A DNA stretch of 64,000 nucleotides, from NCBI RefSeq assembly GCF_030272615.1, contig NC_081409.1, positions 210,806,257 through 210,870,256 on the forward strand, written 5' to 3'. The notes beneath the pieces were generated by a model. That model did no database searches. It was given only the letters and a program-made list of their open reading frames with translations, and was not told the DNA's origin. Both the position numbers and the translations under genes were made by a program. Each line of letters starts with the position of its first letter. Within the stretch, counting starts at the first letter, position 1. This DNA comes from Cryptomeria japonica (taxonomy: Eukaryota; Streptophyta; Pinopsida; Cupressales; Cupressaceae). Below are positions 24,219 to 36,243 of this stretch, in pieces.

Positions 24219-25376
24219 ATGTTGCAAGAGTATAAAGATATAGTGAGTGATGGAGCACCTGCAACACTTCCACCAAGAAGGTCTATTAGCCATCAAATAG
24301 ACTTTGTACCCAGTGCATCCCTACCTAATAAAGTAGCATATAAGCTCACACCGGACCAAAATAAGGAGGTGGCAAGGCAAGTGCAGGAGTCGTTGGATCA
24401 AGGACTGATCAAGAAGAGCATCAGCCCATGTGCACTCCCGGTAGTACTAGCAACAAAGAAGGGAGGCAAGTGGAGACTTTGTACTGATTCAAGGGCAATC
24501 AATAGGATCACCATAAGGTACATATTTCCTATTCCTAGAATAGAGGATATGATGGACTGTTTAGGAGGTGCCATGTCTTTTACCAAGTTGGACCTTAAAA
24601 GTGTTTATCATCATATTAGAATTAAGGAGGGTGATAAGCTGAAGACCGATTTTAAGACCACAGAAGGGTTGTATGAATGGCTTGTGATTCCATTTGGACT
24701 TACTAATGCCCCAAGCACCTTCATGAGGTTGATGAATGAGGTGTTGAAGGACTTCACAGGCAGGTTTGTGGTAGTGTACTTAGATGACATACTCATCTAT
24801 AGCAGAACCAAAGAGGAGCACCTTGAACATTTGAGGTTAGTCCTAGAGAGGTTGCATGAAGAGAAGTTGGAAATCAACTTAGAGAAGTGTGACTTTTTGA
24901 AGCAAGAGTTAGTCTACTTGGGGTTTGTGGTGTCTAAGGGAACCTTGAAGATGGATCCAAGCAAAGTGGACGCAATCTTGAATTGGCCTGCCCCTAAAAC
25001 AGGGACTAAAGTTAGGAGTTTCCATGGTTTAGCCCAATTCTATAGAAAGTTTGTGAGGAACTTTAGTGGCATATGTGCACCAGTACTTGACACCATAAAA
25101 GGAGGCCTTAAAACTAAGTTCAAATGGATCGAACAAGCTGATAAAGCATTCCAATTATTGAAGCAAGAAGTAGCCACAAAACCCATCCTACTCTTACCTA
25201 CTTTTGACAAACTATTCACATTGGAGTGTGATGCAAGTGGAATTGCAGTAGGGGGTGTATTGAGTCAAGAGGGAAGGCCTGTGGCATTTTTTAGTGAGAA
25301 GCTTAATGAGACAAAGAAGAGGTATTCTGCATATGATCTAGAGTTGTATGCACTAGTTCAGTCTCTCAAGAAGTAG
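24219..25376 (+). pseudogene. Chromovirus reverse transcriptase and start of RNase H
   Basis: RT motifs appear in order: GGKWRLCTDSRAIN, FTKLDLKSVYHHIRI, WLVIPFGLTNAPSTFM, and the catalytic YLDD box with tyrosine at residue 187 (24777). The usual SGYHQ motif reads SVYHH, a mild departure. RNase H begins with TLECDASGIAVGGVLSQ and runs to LVQSLKK, where a TAG at 25374-25376 interrupts the frame. The same frame continues afterwards, and the stop fits a Trp-to-TAG change. Confidence 0.92.
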
Positions 25377-27074
25377 AGGCATTACCTACTCCCAAAGGAA
25401 TTTGTGGTGTTCACAGATAACCAGGCTTTGAGTTACATCAACACTCAAGAGAAGCTTACCAATAGACATTTGAAGTGGATGGAGTACCTCCAATCCTTTA
25501 CCTTTACCATCAAGCATAAAAAGGGGCAGCTTAACAAGGTGGCAGATGCTTTGAGCCGGAAGTTGTTGACTATCCAAGAATTACAATTGCAGAGCATAGG
25601 GATAGAAGGTTTCAAGGATCTTTATGAAGAAGATGAGGACTTCTTATCAGCCTACAAGGTCTGCAAGGAGTTTGAGAATCATTTTCATGGTGAGTATGCA
25701 AATTACACTCTCCAAAATGGTCTCTTGTTCAAAGGCAATCAATTATGTGTACCTAGAGGATCCATGAGAGAAAATCTCATGCAAGAGAAACACAATGGTG
25801 GTCTAAGTGGACACTTTGGAGTCAATAAAACTTTGGATCTAGTACAAAGGTACTACTATTGGCCTAAGTTGCCAAGAGATGTGAGAAAGTATGTGGAGCA
25901 ATGTGGTGTGTGTCAAAGGGTAAAAGGAGGATCAAGTAATGCAGGCCTATATCAACCATTACCGGTCCCAAATAGGCCTTGGGAGTGTGTGAGCATGGAC
26001 TTTGTGGTAGGACTCCCCAAGACAAAGATAGGTATGGATAGCATCTATGTGGTGGTAGACAGATTTTCTAAGATGAGCCATTTCATTCCATGTAGAACTA
26101 CTCATGATGCTAGCTATATTGCACATCTCTTCTTTAAGGAGATTGTAAGGATTCATGGACTCCCATTAAGTATTGTTTCAGATAGGGATAGCAAGTTCAT
26201 GGGCCATTTTTTGCAAACCTTATGGAGGAGACTAGGAACTAATTTGTCATTCAGCTCAGCTTACCATCCACAAACTGATGGTCAAACTGAAGTCATTAAC
26301 AGGGTGTTAGGCAATTGGTTAAGGTGTCTAACTAAGGAGTATAGGCAGACATGGGATCTAGTTATTCCACAAGCTGAGTATGCCTATAGTGACAGTGTAA
26401 ATAGGACCACTGGAAGGAGTCCTTTTGAGATTGTCTATGGAAAACATCCAAGAGGGGTGTGCGAACTAAGAGAACTTGGTTCCATGGAGATGAAGAGTGA
26501 GCAAGCAGAGGACTTCACTCAAACCATCAAGGAAGTCCAAGAACATGTCAAGAAAGCCATCCTAGAGTCTACTCAAAAACTGAAAGCAAAAGTGGATGAA
26601 AGAAGGAGAGAGGTTCAGTTCAAAGTGGGTGACTATGTGCTGGTCCATTTAAGCAAAGCTAGAATGCAGAGCGGCAAGCCTACTAAGCTACAAATGAAGA
26701 GGGTAGGACCTTGTAGAATTCTATCCAAATATGGTGAAAATGCCTAAAAGGTGGATCTTCCTACAGATTTGGCTATATCACCAGTCTTCAATGTTGTTGA
26801 TCTGATACTATACAAGGGTGAAATAGCAGGGCAAACTGAGAATCAAGCCAAGGTACTATAAGACTTGGATGTGAATGCCTTACCTCAAGTGAAGCAACCC
26901 ATAGAAGAAGATATCTTGGAGTCAAGGGTGAAGAAGTCTACTAGACACCAGATCTACATGGAACACTTGGTGAAGTGGGTAGGTCAACCTGAGTCTGAAG
27001 CCACTTAGGTTGAAGAGAGCAGGTTCAAGAAATTTGGTATTGACCGGGCTCTCATCTCTCCCCTAGTTCCTTAA
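25377..27074 (+). pseudogene. Chromovirus RNase H end, integrase and chromodomain
   Basis: Same frame as the RT. The RNase H end reads VFTDNQALSYINTQ to VADALSRK. The integrase has the HHCC finger (HNGGLSGHFG ... CGVCQ) and a DDE core: Asp at about 25998, Asp at about 26181 (SDRDSKF) and Glu at about 26289 (QTEVIN), close to D-60-D-35-E spacing. After TAA (26745-26747) and TAA (26859-26861) the frame still reads into a C-terminal chromodomain at about 26919-27030 (SRVKKSTRHQIYMEHLVKW), with a Trp-to-TAG stop. The chromodomain places it among chromoviruses, whose integrases target modified chromatin. I cannot name the lineage securely. Confidence 0.9.
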
Positions 27075-27079
27075 TTTTG

Positions 27080-27094
27080 TGCAAAGGGGGAGTA
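27080..27094 (+). other. Polypurine tract
   Basis: GCAAAGGGGGAGTA directly precedes the 3' LTR and would prime plus-strand synthesis. Confidence 0.8.
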
Positions 27095-28685
27095 TGTTGT
27101 AGGAGCACCTTTCTAAGGTCTTTCCCCATGTGACCTTTGTTGGAATTTTGCTGCTTTAAGAAGCCATGTAAATGTAATAAGAGCTAAGAGCTCATTGGTT
27201 TTGTTTAGGTCCTAGTTTAGGTCCTAGGTTCATAAGTCTAGGTTGAGTTTTCTTGTGCACTAGAAGGTAGGTATGCCTTCGATGTTTTTGGGATCCTTTT
27301 GACATGGTTGTGTCCATAGGATAGCCCAAGATAGGCTTAAAAGCCAAGAAAAGCAACATTGTAGAAGTTGCTCAAAAGTTGTACAAAGTTGCATGACAAC
27401 TTTTCAAAGTTGTCATGCGACTTTCTCTCCAAATAGGTGATAACCTTAGTTTGGCATTAGGAACCCTAACTAGGGCACACCAACCAAGGTAGAGACACTA
27501 TAAGCTGTTGAAAACCCTAAAATGAGGGGTTGGATGTCAAATTGTACGGCCAAGAGAAAAGACCTTGACTGTGACTGTGTTTTTGTTGCTAGTCGGCACC
27601 AATGAAGCATTAATAGGTTGATAATGGATTGTTTTGTAAACTGAATGGTGTTGTGAATCTTGCATTGTGTTTATCCTTTCATTTTGAGCACTTAGGGTAG
27701 GTTCTTGTGCAGGTTTGTGTGTGTTTGTAATTATTTTGTGAAGTACTCTATCACTATCCAGTTTTGGACTGTTTTGTGTAATGGAATGATAACTCCTATC
27801 CCCATTGTGGAGACACCATGAAACCATGGGGAATAGGAGTGAAAACCTTGTACAGTATCCCAAAGAAAGCAGGGCCCTTGAAGATGCAGGAAAGTCTTTC
27901 AAAGACCCACCCCTAAGCGAGACTAGACTGTGCCCGGCTAGGAAGGGTTGAAGTTGCAGAGGTCCAAGAGAGCAAGGTAGGGCAAGGAGGGAGGCACCCT
28001 TTAGAGCAGGTGTAGAGGGATGTGTGAAGCACCATTGGTGAGAAGGAGGAGCTTCCACCAATCTAGATAAGGTGGCAAAGACAGTAAACCATCACTGTGA
28101 CCCAGGTAGGCCTTAAAACCCTTGAAAAAAACCCTCAAAAACCCCAAAATTCACCTAGGGCAGTGTACGAACACTTGGAGGCCCAAAACCAGAAAAATAT
28201 TTGAGCCCTTGCCAAATGATTAGTAGTCCTTTTGGGAAGTTTCACAAGTTTGTGCATCGTTTGCAAGAGGGAGCCCTAAAAGTCCGGAATGGAGGCCTAA
28301 TTGGGCACATTCCTTGTAGCCCTATTCTGTAGGAAAAAAACAAAATAGTGAGATCGGTAATGAAATGGAAGGTTAAAACCTCTTGGGGGCACATGAATGG
28401 ATGGATAACCATGTTAGAGACCTATCCTAACCTTGCTAGGACCTAAGAAGGTGAAGGAGGAGCTAAACCCTTATTAGCCTATGTGAGGATTTTTGATGCT
28501 TGAGAGTAGATGTGACTTAGGGAGGAAAATCACAGATTGTTGGTGGGTGGATTGGACAAGGTCAGGGGATTCCACAAGCAAGGGAAGTCCTAGAGACCCT
28601 AGGGCGTGGTAGAAACACCTGGAGATCCAAGGAGAGGATCAAAGAGCATAGACTAGGCTAGTCTATCCCATACCCATTCCCATCA
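27095..28685 (+). mobile_element. 3' LTR of the chromovirus (mosaic)
   Basis: 1,591 bp, TGTTGTAGGAGC...CCCATTCCCATCA. Its first several hundred bases are almost identical to the 5' LTR. Its last ~120 bp match the solo LTR at 33786-35363 (one difference) better than its own partner (eight differences). The 40-bp palindrome is at 27385-27424. The base after the LTR starts GGGAT, which does not match the left flank ATCAT. Confidence 0.9.
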
Positions 28686-28735
28686 GGGATTGACTACAAT
28701 ACCTTGTTAGAAGCAATACCCTGTAAGGAGTAACC
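28686..28735 (+). repeat. 50-bp flank shared with the solo-LTR locus
   Basis: The 50 bp following the 3' LTR (GGGATTGACTACAATACC...GGAGTAACC) are identical to the 50 bp after the solo LTR at 35364-35413, after which the two loci diverge. At the solo locus this is the interior of an inverted LTR. Confidence 0.85.
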
Positions 28736-28850
28736 ACGGGGAGGTAGCATGCTACCAAGGTAGTGGACTGCTACCAAAGGGTAGCAACGCTACTATGGGT
28801 AGTGTGAACTACCAAGGGGGGCCCACGTGGGTACCCTCCCCCCTTTATAT
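28736..28850. repeat. GGTAGC / GCTACC inverted-motif cluster with TATA
   Basis: Alternating GGTAG and CTACC motifs (about seven to eight in 85 bp, for example AGGTAGCATGCTACC) form overlapping short inverted repeats. A C-run and CTTTATATATCC follow. It may be the start of another element's regulatory region; no gene is identifiable. Confidence 0.5.
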
Positions 28851-30420
28851 ATCCTCTTTTTAAAAAATATATTTTTTTTTAATATTTTTTTTATCAAAAA
28901 AAAATATAATAGTTAAATATTATTTTAAATGTTAATTTTTAAATAAAGTGTTAATTATGATCAATTTGGCATTAATTAATAATTTCTGATTAAATTGATA
29001 TTAATTAATTGTATAATAGAAATTATATGTTAATTAATATTCAGATTTCATTTTATTATTAATGCATATTTTTCTAATTAAATACTTGAATTGCTAATTT
29101 CGTTATTAATTATTAATTTGTTATATTTTATTAATCACGGATAAATAAATATATACATTAATTAATAGTTAATTTTGGTATTTGTTTATTGAGGAAGTAC
29201 CTTTTTGGAAAAAAATAAACAAAATATTATTTTTTATTGGATAATTGTTGAAATAAAATATATTTATTAATTGATAATTTTTAAATAATATTTTATTCAG
29301 GAATATATTATTTGAGTAATTGAGAAAAGAATGAAATATTTTATCATGAATATTTTGAAAATTTAAACGATATGCTATTGGAATTATTGGAAATTTAATA
29401 ATGTATCATTTGGAAAATTGGTAAGTTAATGAGATTTTCATTTAGTAAAATAAATGGTTTAGTTTATATTTTTCCTTTGTATTGAGACATAGACAAATGG
29501 ACTATTGCAATTGTGGTTTTGTATTCACCTTGAATGGTGATTTTTCTGTTAATGTATTTTTGAAAACTTAGATCATTTAGAAAACTTGATCGACTTTTAT
29601 TGTTTAAACCAATAGGAAAGAAGATTGTCCTTTTCCGGTTATTGCCTATGCAATGTTTAATTTATGTATTCACTTTTGTTTAAAGTAATGGCAAGGCCTT
29701 GATATGTTTGTTTGGACCCTGTCATTTGGTTGATTTGGGGTACTTGTTTATGTCTTCGATCTCTAGTTTGGTTGTTGCCTTGTGATGGTGTTATAACTGG
29801 TCTTGTCCTTTATGCGGGTGTCGAGTGTTGATTTGTGGTTGACCATAGCGGGTCAGGTCTCTAGTTAGAGTACTGTCGGGCAATGGACCTTGTATTAGCT
29901 TTTAATATGTTCAGTTGGATTTGTTTTTATGTAGGGATCATTTATGTATTTATTGATCGATGTGGTCAGTTGTTTATTGGTATGATTCGCCTGGATGACA
30001 GGAATGTAAATGATGTAAAACTTATGTACCCTTAACTTATTTATATGATCAGAGGGGTCTTGCAGTTGAGCAAACCCAAAGATGTAGCCCTTTAGGGGTG
30101 AACTCCGATATCAATTTGGTGTTATGTGTTGCTTTTGTTCTTATGTTTCATGTTTTAGTGTTAGCATGTATGGATGTCATTTTGATAGAATATATCAGTG
30201 GATTAGATGAGATTTATTCTAAATGCATGTATGCAGTCGTCTCTTAATGCAGTAAAGTGGTTCATGAAAAAGTGTAGTTTGATTAGTAGAATGAATTCTA
30301 TTATTGTTAATGAAAATAAGTATGCATGAAAGAACCTTATTAGTTATGATGAAATTATAGTGCGTTTTGGAACAAGATGCATGGCATGTGTTTAATGTAA
30401 AATTGAACATAATGAATGGT
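28851..30420. other. AT-rich non-coding stretch
   Basis: Positions 28851-29450 are strongly AT-rich with TTAATTAAT and T-runs; the rest is of mixed composition. I see no coding sequence. It may be interior of the retroelement whose polypurine tract lies at 31105-31118. Confidence 0.4.
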
Positions 30421-30650
30421 TAAAAATTCTAATGGATGAACTTCATTTTGTACTCTACATTTTAACCTTAATAAATGAACTTCATCATATTAGCTATATG
30501 GTAACTAAAATGGATGAACTCATCAAGTTAACCATATTTTAACCTTAATGGATGAATTCATATGTTATCTATGTTTTAACTTTAATGGGTAAATTTCCTC
30601 ATGTTAGACTCATCTTCAACCTTAATGGAGGAGCATGTCCTATTATCTAT
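30421..30650 (+). repeat. Degenerate TTAACCTTAATGGATGAA repeat
   Basis: 'AACCTTAATGGATGAACTTC'-like units recur about five times (near 30431, 30466, 30505, 30542 and 30577) at 35-50 bp spacing with much drift. Non-coding. Confidence 0.6.
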
Positions 30651-31118
30651 AATTTTAAATTACTGAACAAATTATATCCTTTTTTAAAGTAATAACATGA
30701 AATTAAGTTAACCTGTTTTATTGGGTCGGATGTCGTGAGTTGAGTTAGATGTTAAGTTACGTAATCACGTTGGGAAACTCCTTAGGTATTGTTTAGTTTT
30801 CCGCCGAGTTATCTGAGCTTTTGATAACTCCTTGTATCATTATGTTGTGTCTTGTTTTTTAAAAAAAAAATTTGCACTCCATGTGTGTGTTTTTAGCTTT
30901 ATCCCTTCGGGGTTTCCTAACGGGGCATTACAGTTCGTTTTGTTGGAATCATGCTTTCTTTATCGACGAGTTAACCTCTTTTCCCAATTTTTCGATCAAT
31001 TTCTTGATGGGGCACCCTTGTATCCTACCATGTCTAGGGAATTCTTTGATGTGAATTCTCATTCATATCTTCTCTAAAACAACACATTGAATTTGCATTG
31101 TCTTAGAGAGGGGAAAAA
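30651..31118 (+). other. 3' interior and polypurine tract of an LTR element
   Basis: No recognisable pol sequence. AGAGAGGGGAAAAA at 31105-31118 is a polypurine tract immediately upstream of TGTAGACACTT, the usual junction between an element's interior and its 3' LTR. Confidence 0.5.
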
Positions 31119-33159
31119 TGTAGACACTTAAAATATGCATCATCTTTGTTCTCTGTTTTTTTACCTTATCGCTTGTATAATCTTCTTTATTTCGCGTGAT
31201 CCTGTCCTGTCGATTCCTTGATTGATTTGTTCCATTGTCTTCCCATTTCAAGTTTGGGATTGCATTTTTACCCTTAACCTTGTCCCTCTTGCTTCAGGCC
31301 TTTCCCTTGTTGCTTTTACAACAACGTTTTGCCTAATTACATCCCGATTAGGGTTTTTGCCCCTCATTTGACCCTCCCGTTCAGCCTTTTTCACACCTAT
31401 CTAGATTCTTCCCCTTTCTTCCCACTCCTAGTGTGAAAGTTTCATTTTTACCCCTTCTTTAGCCCCCTTGCATTATATTTTTCCCATCTCACTTTGATGG
31501 TGTCTGTTTTGACCGTTTTCTCCATCTTGATTTTTAGGGTTTTTAGGTCTGCTTTTTAGGGTTTTGTCGCTTCTCGTCTCCCTTTTTTGTGCCCAGTCAT
31601 ATGTGAAAGTTAAATTTTGATCTATTTTCCCATCCCATGGGCTCACATTTGTCCCTTCTTCTTATGGTGACCCGCTTTGACTTGGTCTACTCAATATTGC
31701 TCGGTTTTACCCTGTTTACCCTAATTTACAGTTTTTCACTCGAATCATCTCATTTCCTATCTAACCTTTCTCATTATTTATAATTTCATTAATTTTGACC
31801 TAAATTGACTTAATTTGACCCCTTTAAGGTCCTCGAACGTCAATTTGACTAATTTGCCCTTTTAGGTTTAATTAATTAAGCCCCCTTTTTACTAATTACT
31901 ATGTCGTAATCTGTCATCAAACCCTTTCCCTTTAAAATTAATCAAATAATATTGCATTATTTGGTTAATTTTGATTTATCCCCTTTAATTAAACAATCTT
32001 AATTGATTAATTAAAGGTTCATTCATTTTAACCTATAGTTGAATAATTCATTTTAATTATTCAATTATCTAATTATGTCTTCAAATTAAATAAATATATT
32101 TATTTATTTAATTTTCCTAATTATCTTCTCATACGAGGATAATATCTACTTTTTTAAGTTTTTAATTGAAAATATCTTCCCAATTTCAAAAATGGCAACT
32201 TTGTCTCATGAAGTATCTTTGATTTTTCGAAAATTTTAATATCTCATTTTAATTCGAAAATGACATATGTATCCCAAAAAATTTGCTTTTTTGCAGTGTC
32301 ATCACTTTTTCTTTCTTCTCCTTCATCTTTCCTTGAATGACAGCTATGTCATGTGTTCGATCTTGTTCGTCCACCCAATCAAAAATCCTTTCGATCTTGT
32401 CTATCTGTCAAGTCTCCGGTTTCTATAAATTGAGGACTCCCATTCAATCAAATCATCTAACTTTTATGCATTGTCATTCTATCCCAATTTTGAGTAATTA
32501 TTTAGATTAAGAATTGTTATTATGTCCATTTGTCCAGATAATCACCTTAAATCACATATTCTGAGTAAGGATTGCATATCAATCCCCTTCGCTTTCACTG
32601 TTTCATGCACCTGGCTTCTTGAGAGCGACATATCTACATTAGAATCGAAAGGAAGAGCAACGATGTCTAACTGAAAGAATAATGGATGGTTTGCATTTGT
32701 TTTGTATTTCATTTTAGTTACTTTGTTGGTAGGATTAGGAAGATTAGCATGCGATTTGAGAATTTGTGATTAGCTTGGATAGATTGCATGCGTTTTTTGA
32801 TTTTTGAAACTAATTCATGTTTTCCTCGTCCACAAATTTACAATAAATTGGTTGAGACTACAATTTAATTATCGTGTGATTATTTGATTATACATTAAAT
32901 TTCTTTTAAATTAAATGTTATTTTTAAATGCATAAAATTTAAATGATGATGAAATGTGATGTTTCGCATGCTTCAGTTATAGTTTTATGAACTAAATTAT
33001 TGATGAGAATTCGAGTGTGAACGAGTACAAGAAATTGTTGAAGATGAGAACTTGGTCGAGGTAGAAGTGTCCTAGCTACCCAACAATGATCGACATGATG
33101 GAAACCCAGTGCGCTCACACACTCAGGTAGTTGCATATATGTTTCATTCTACTTGGTTT
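31119..33159 (+). mobile_element. Probable 3' LTR, TGTAGACAC family (end uncertain)
   Basis: It starts TGTAGACACTT right after a polypurine tract. It carries TATAAATTGAGGACTCC at 32424-32440, a core-promoter-like block also found at 39337-39353 in another copy starting with the same TGTAGACACTT. Pyrimidine-rich blocks and AT-rich stretches lie between. I could not fix the 3' end or a target duplication, so the right limit is only the start of the next LTR. Confidence 0.5.
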
Positions 33160-33265
33160 TGTTGGATGTTTGGTGAGATTGTTTCAAATATGTGCTTTGA
33201 TGATATTTGAGAGACGTGTTGTCATTGATGTCAACATATTTCTCTATCTATGATTGATGGTACGA

Positions 33266-36243
33266 TGAAAGAATAAGTATTCGCTTAACTACTGAGAGGG
33301 AGGGGTGAACCAGTAGATAGAAAAACTGATAAAACTTCACCGATCTCAAAAATCAATCTCTCAAAGTAAACTTAGAACTGTCAATGTAATACCACTGTTA
33401 AGATAAAAACTCATAAGATAAACCAGTTGACTGTTACAACAAATTAACAGTAAACAACTTCAAACTCATAAACATCCAAATGCTTTTTCATATGTCAATA
33501 GACTTCATTTCACAATGCTTTTGGTTATCATGACTTAACAAAGTAATTAAGTAGTTAAGTAGTTAAGTAAATCAATCATAAGAACATAACCACAAAAACA
33601 TCCACCGCTTGACACAAATATTTTTGACGTGGAAACCCAAATGGGAAAAACCACGGTGAGATGAGACTCACAAGATAACTATATGAACTCTTTTGAAGTT
33701 CGCCCTATTAGGAGCCTATCTTGTTAAAGCTTTACAAAAGTCTTGTTAAGAACTGATCCTGTTAGGAATCACCCAGTTAAGGGATTGGTGCAGGAGCACC
33801 CTTCTAAGGTCTTCCTCCTTTTGGTTTTTGTTGGTGTTTTGCTTCTTTAAGAAGCCATTGTAAATGTAACAAGAGCCATGAGCTCATTAGTCTTAATTAG
33901 GTCCTAATTTAGGTCCTAGGTTCTCATTTCTTGTGGAGGAGAGGTTATGTGTGCCTTTGATGAGTTTGGGGTCCTTTTAGCATGGTGGTGCCCATAGGAT
34001 AACCCAATGTAGGCCTAGAAGTTAAGAAAAGCAACTTTGGAAAAGTTGCTCAAAAGTTGCAAAAAGTTGCATGACAACTTTTCAAAGTTGGCAAGCAACT
34101 TTTCCACCTAATAGGTCAAAAACCTTAGCTTAGCATGGACAACCCTAATTTTGGCACACAGACCGAGGAAAGAATACTATATATGGTTTCAAACCCTAAA
34201 ATGATGGGTTGGATGTCAGATTGTACGACCAAGAGTAAGGACCTTGACTGTGACTGGGTTTTTGTTGCCAGTCAGCACAAATGAAGCATTAACAGGTTGA
34301 TAATGGATTGTTTTATGAACTAAATGGTGTTGTGAATCTTGCATTGTATTTATACTTTTATTTTGAGCACTTAGGGTAGGTTCTTGTGCAGGTTTTTGTG
34401 TGCTTGTAATTATTTTTGTGAAGTACTCTGTCATTGTCCAGTTTTGGACTATTTTGTGAAATGGAATGATAACTCCTATCCCCATTGTGGAATCACCATG
34501 AAACCACGGGGAATAGGAGTATAGACCCTGTACATTACTTCAAAGCAAGCAGGGCCCTTGAAGATTTAGGGAAGTCTTTCAAAGACCGACTCCTAGGTGA
34601 GACTAGACTGTGCCCGGCTAGGAAGGGTTGAATTGCAAAGGTCCATGAGAGCAAGGTAGGAAAAGGAGGGAGGCACCCTTTGGAGGAGGTGTAGAGGGAT
34701 GTGTGAGGAACCATTGGTGAGAAGGAGGAGCTTCCATCAATCCAGATAAGGTGGCAAAGTCAATAAACCATCACTGTGACCCAGGCAGGCCTTAAAACCC
34801 TTGTAAAAACCCTCAAAAACCCCAAAATTCACCTAGGGCAGTGTACAGACACTTGGAGGCCCAAAACTAGAAAAATATTTGAGCCCTTGCCAAATGATTA
34901 GCAGTCCTTTTGGGAAGTTTCACAAGTATGTGCATCATTTGCAAGAGGGAGCCCTAAAAGTCCGGATTGGAGGCCCAATTGGGCACATTCCTTGTAGCCC
35001 TATTTTGTAGGAAAAAAGCAAAATAGTGAGATCGGTAAGGAATTGGAAGGTTAAAACCTCTTGGGGGCACATGAATGGATGGATAACCATGTCAGAGACC
35101 TATCCTAACCTTGCAAGGACCTAAGAAGGTGAAGAAGGAGCTAAACCCTTATTAGCCTATGTGAGGGTTTTTGATGCTTGAGAGTAGATGTGACTTAGGG
35201 AGGAAAATCACAGATTGTTGGTGGGTGGATTGGGCAAGGTCAGGGGATTCCACAAGCAAGGGAAGTCCTAGAGACCCTAGGGCATGGTAGAAACACCTGG
35301 AGATCCAAGGAGAGGATCAAAGAGCATAGACTAGGCTAGTCTATCCCATACCCATTCCCATCAGGGATTGACTACAATACCTTGTTAGAAGCAATACCCT
35401 GTAAGGAGTAACCTCGGTAGAGGATTTGAAAATCCAAGCTAATGGATCACCTTGTTAGAGGATTTGAATAGTACCAAGCTTGTTAGAGCTTATCCGGTTA
35501 GGGGAATTCAATTTTGTTGTAATTGTTAGAAAAAAATAGGAGTTTACTGTTTTGTTTGAATAGCACTACACTTGCTTGTTCAGATCTATTTCATGCTCCT
35601 ATCTGCTTTTACTCAAACTGCAGATACATCATCCGGTTTGGAAACCACACACTCAACTGATTTGTGATCACTCTTTGCCAATTCTTTAAACTAAACAACT
35701 TCATCAACCTTATAAACAAATCAATCAGGTCGGTAACACAACAAAAACCTAATTCTCATAGGGATTACAAACAAATCGGTTCAAGTATGACCATTGGATT
35801 ACATAGCAATCTCTACACATCAATCAATAAAACCTTGATCACTCCTTGATCACCGCTTCATCAAACTTAGTAACTCATCACGTGCTTTGCATTAGATGCA
35901 ATACATTTGCTCATTCCCTAAACAAAACCATTACAACAACTCGCTAAAATATTTTTCATATTGTCTTCATACAATAATCATACATGTCATAATCATTACC
36001 ACTCATCATCAGATCATAAACCAATATAACCAATTCATCAAACTTAATCGATTACGGTTTATCAAAAACAACAGGTAGGGTTTACTGGTTATATCAATAG
36101 ATAAGGTTTACACCAGTTATCGGTTCACTCCACAAATTCTTCCTACCGGTTACAGTAACAATATCAACAATATCATTACCGATTAATTGACATCAATGAC
36201 AACATAACATATCATTAATGCAATCTTCATGCAAATCCCAACA
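33266..36243 (-). mobile_element. Inverted LTR nested in the outer LTR
   Basis: On the minus strand it begins TGTTGGGATTTGCATG (36243 leftward) and ends near 33266 after CCTCCCTCTCAGTAG and CTTTCA. It contains the diagnostic CCGTGGTTTTTCCC and TTTCCACGTCAAAAAT blocks in reverse. Subtracting the chromovirus solo LTR inside it leaves about 1.4 kb, a normal LTR size. Clear target duplications were not found. Confidence 0.6.
33786..35363 (+). mobile_element. Solo LTR of the chromovirus family with perfect TSD
   Basis: 1,578 bp, TGGTGCAGGAGCACC...CCCATTCCCATCA, flanked by GGGAT on both sides (33781-33785 and 35364-35368). No interior is present, so the element was reduced by LTR-LTR recombination. 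It resembles the LTRs at 20858 and 27095, with the 40-bp palindrome partly eroded at 34063-34102. A TATATATGG lies near 34178. It is inserted in the inverted LTR 33266-36243. Confidence 0.92.

Noticed and set aside
27537-28061. 174-codon minus-strand frame, with counterparts at 21559-21816 and 34216-34485
   Set aside because: It lies wholly inside the chromovirus LTR and is not conserved in frame among the three LTR copies.
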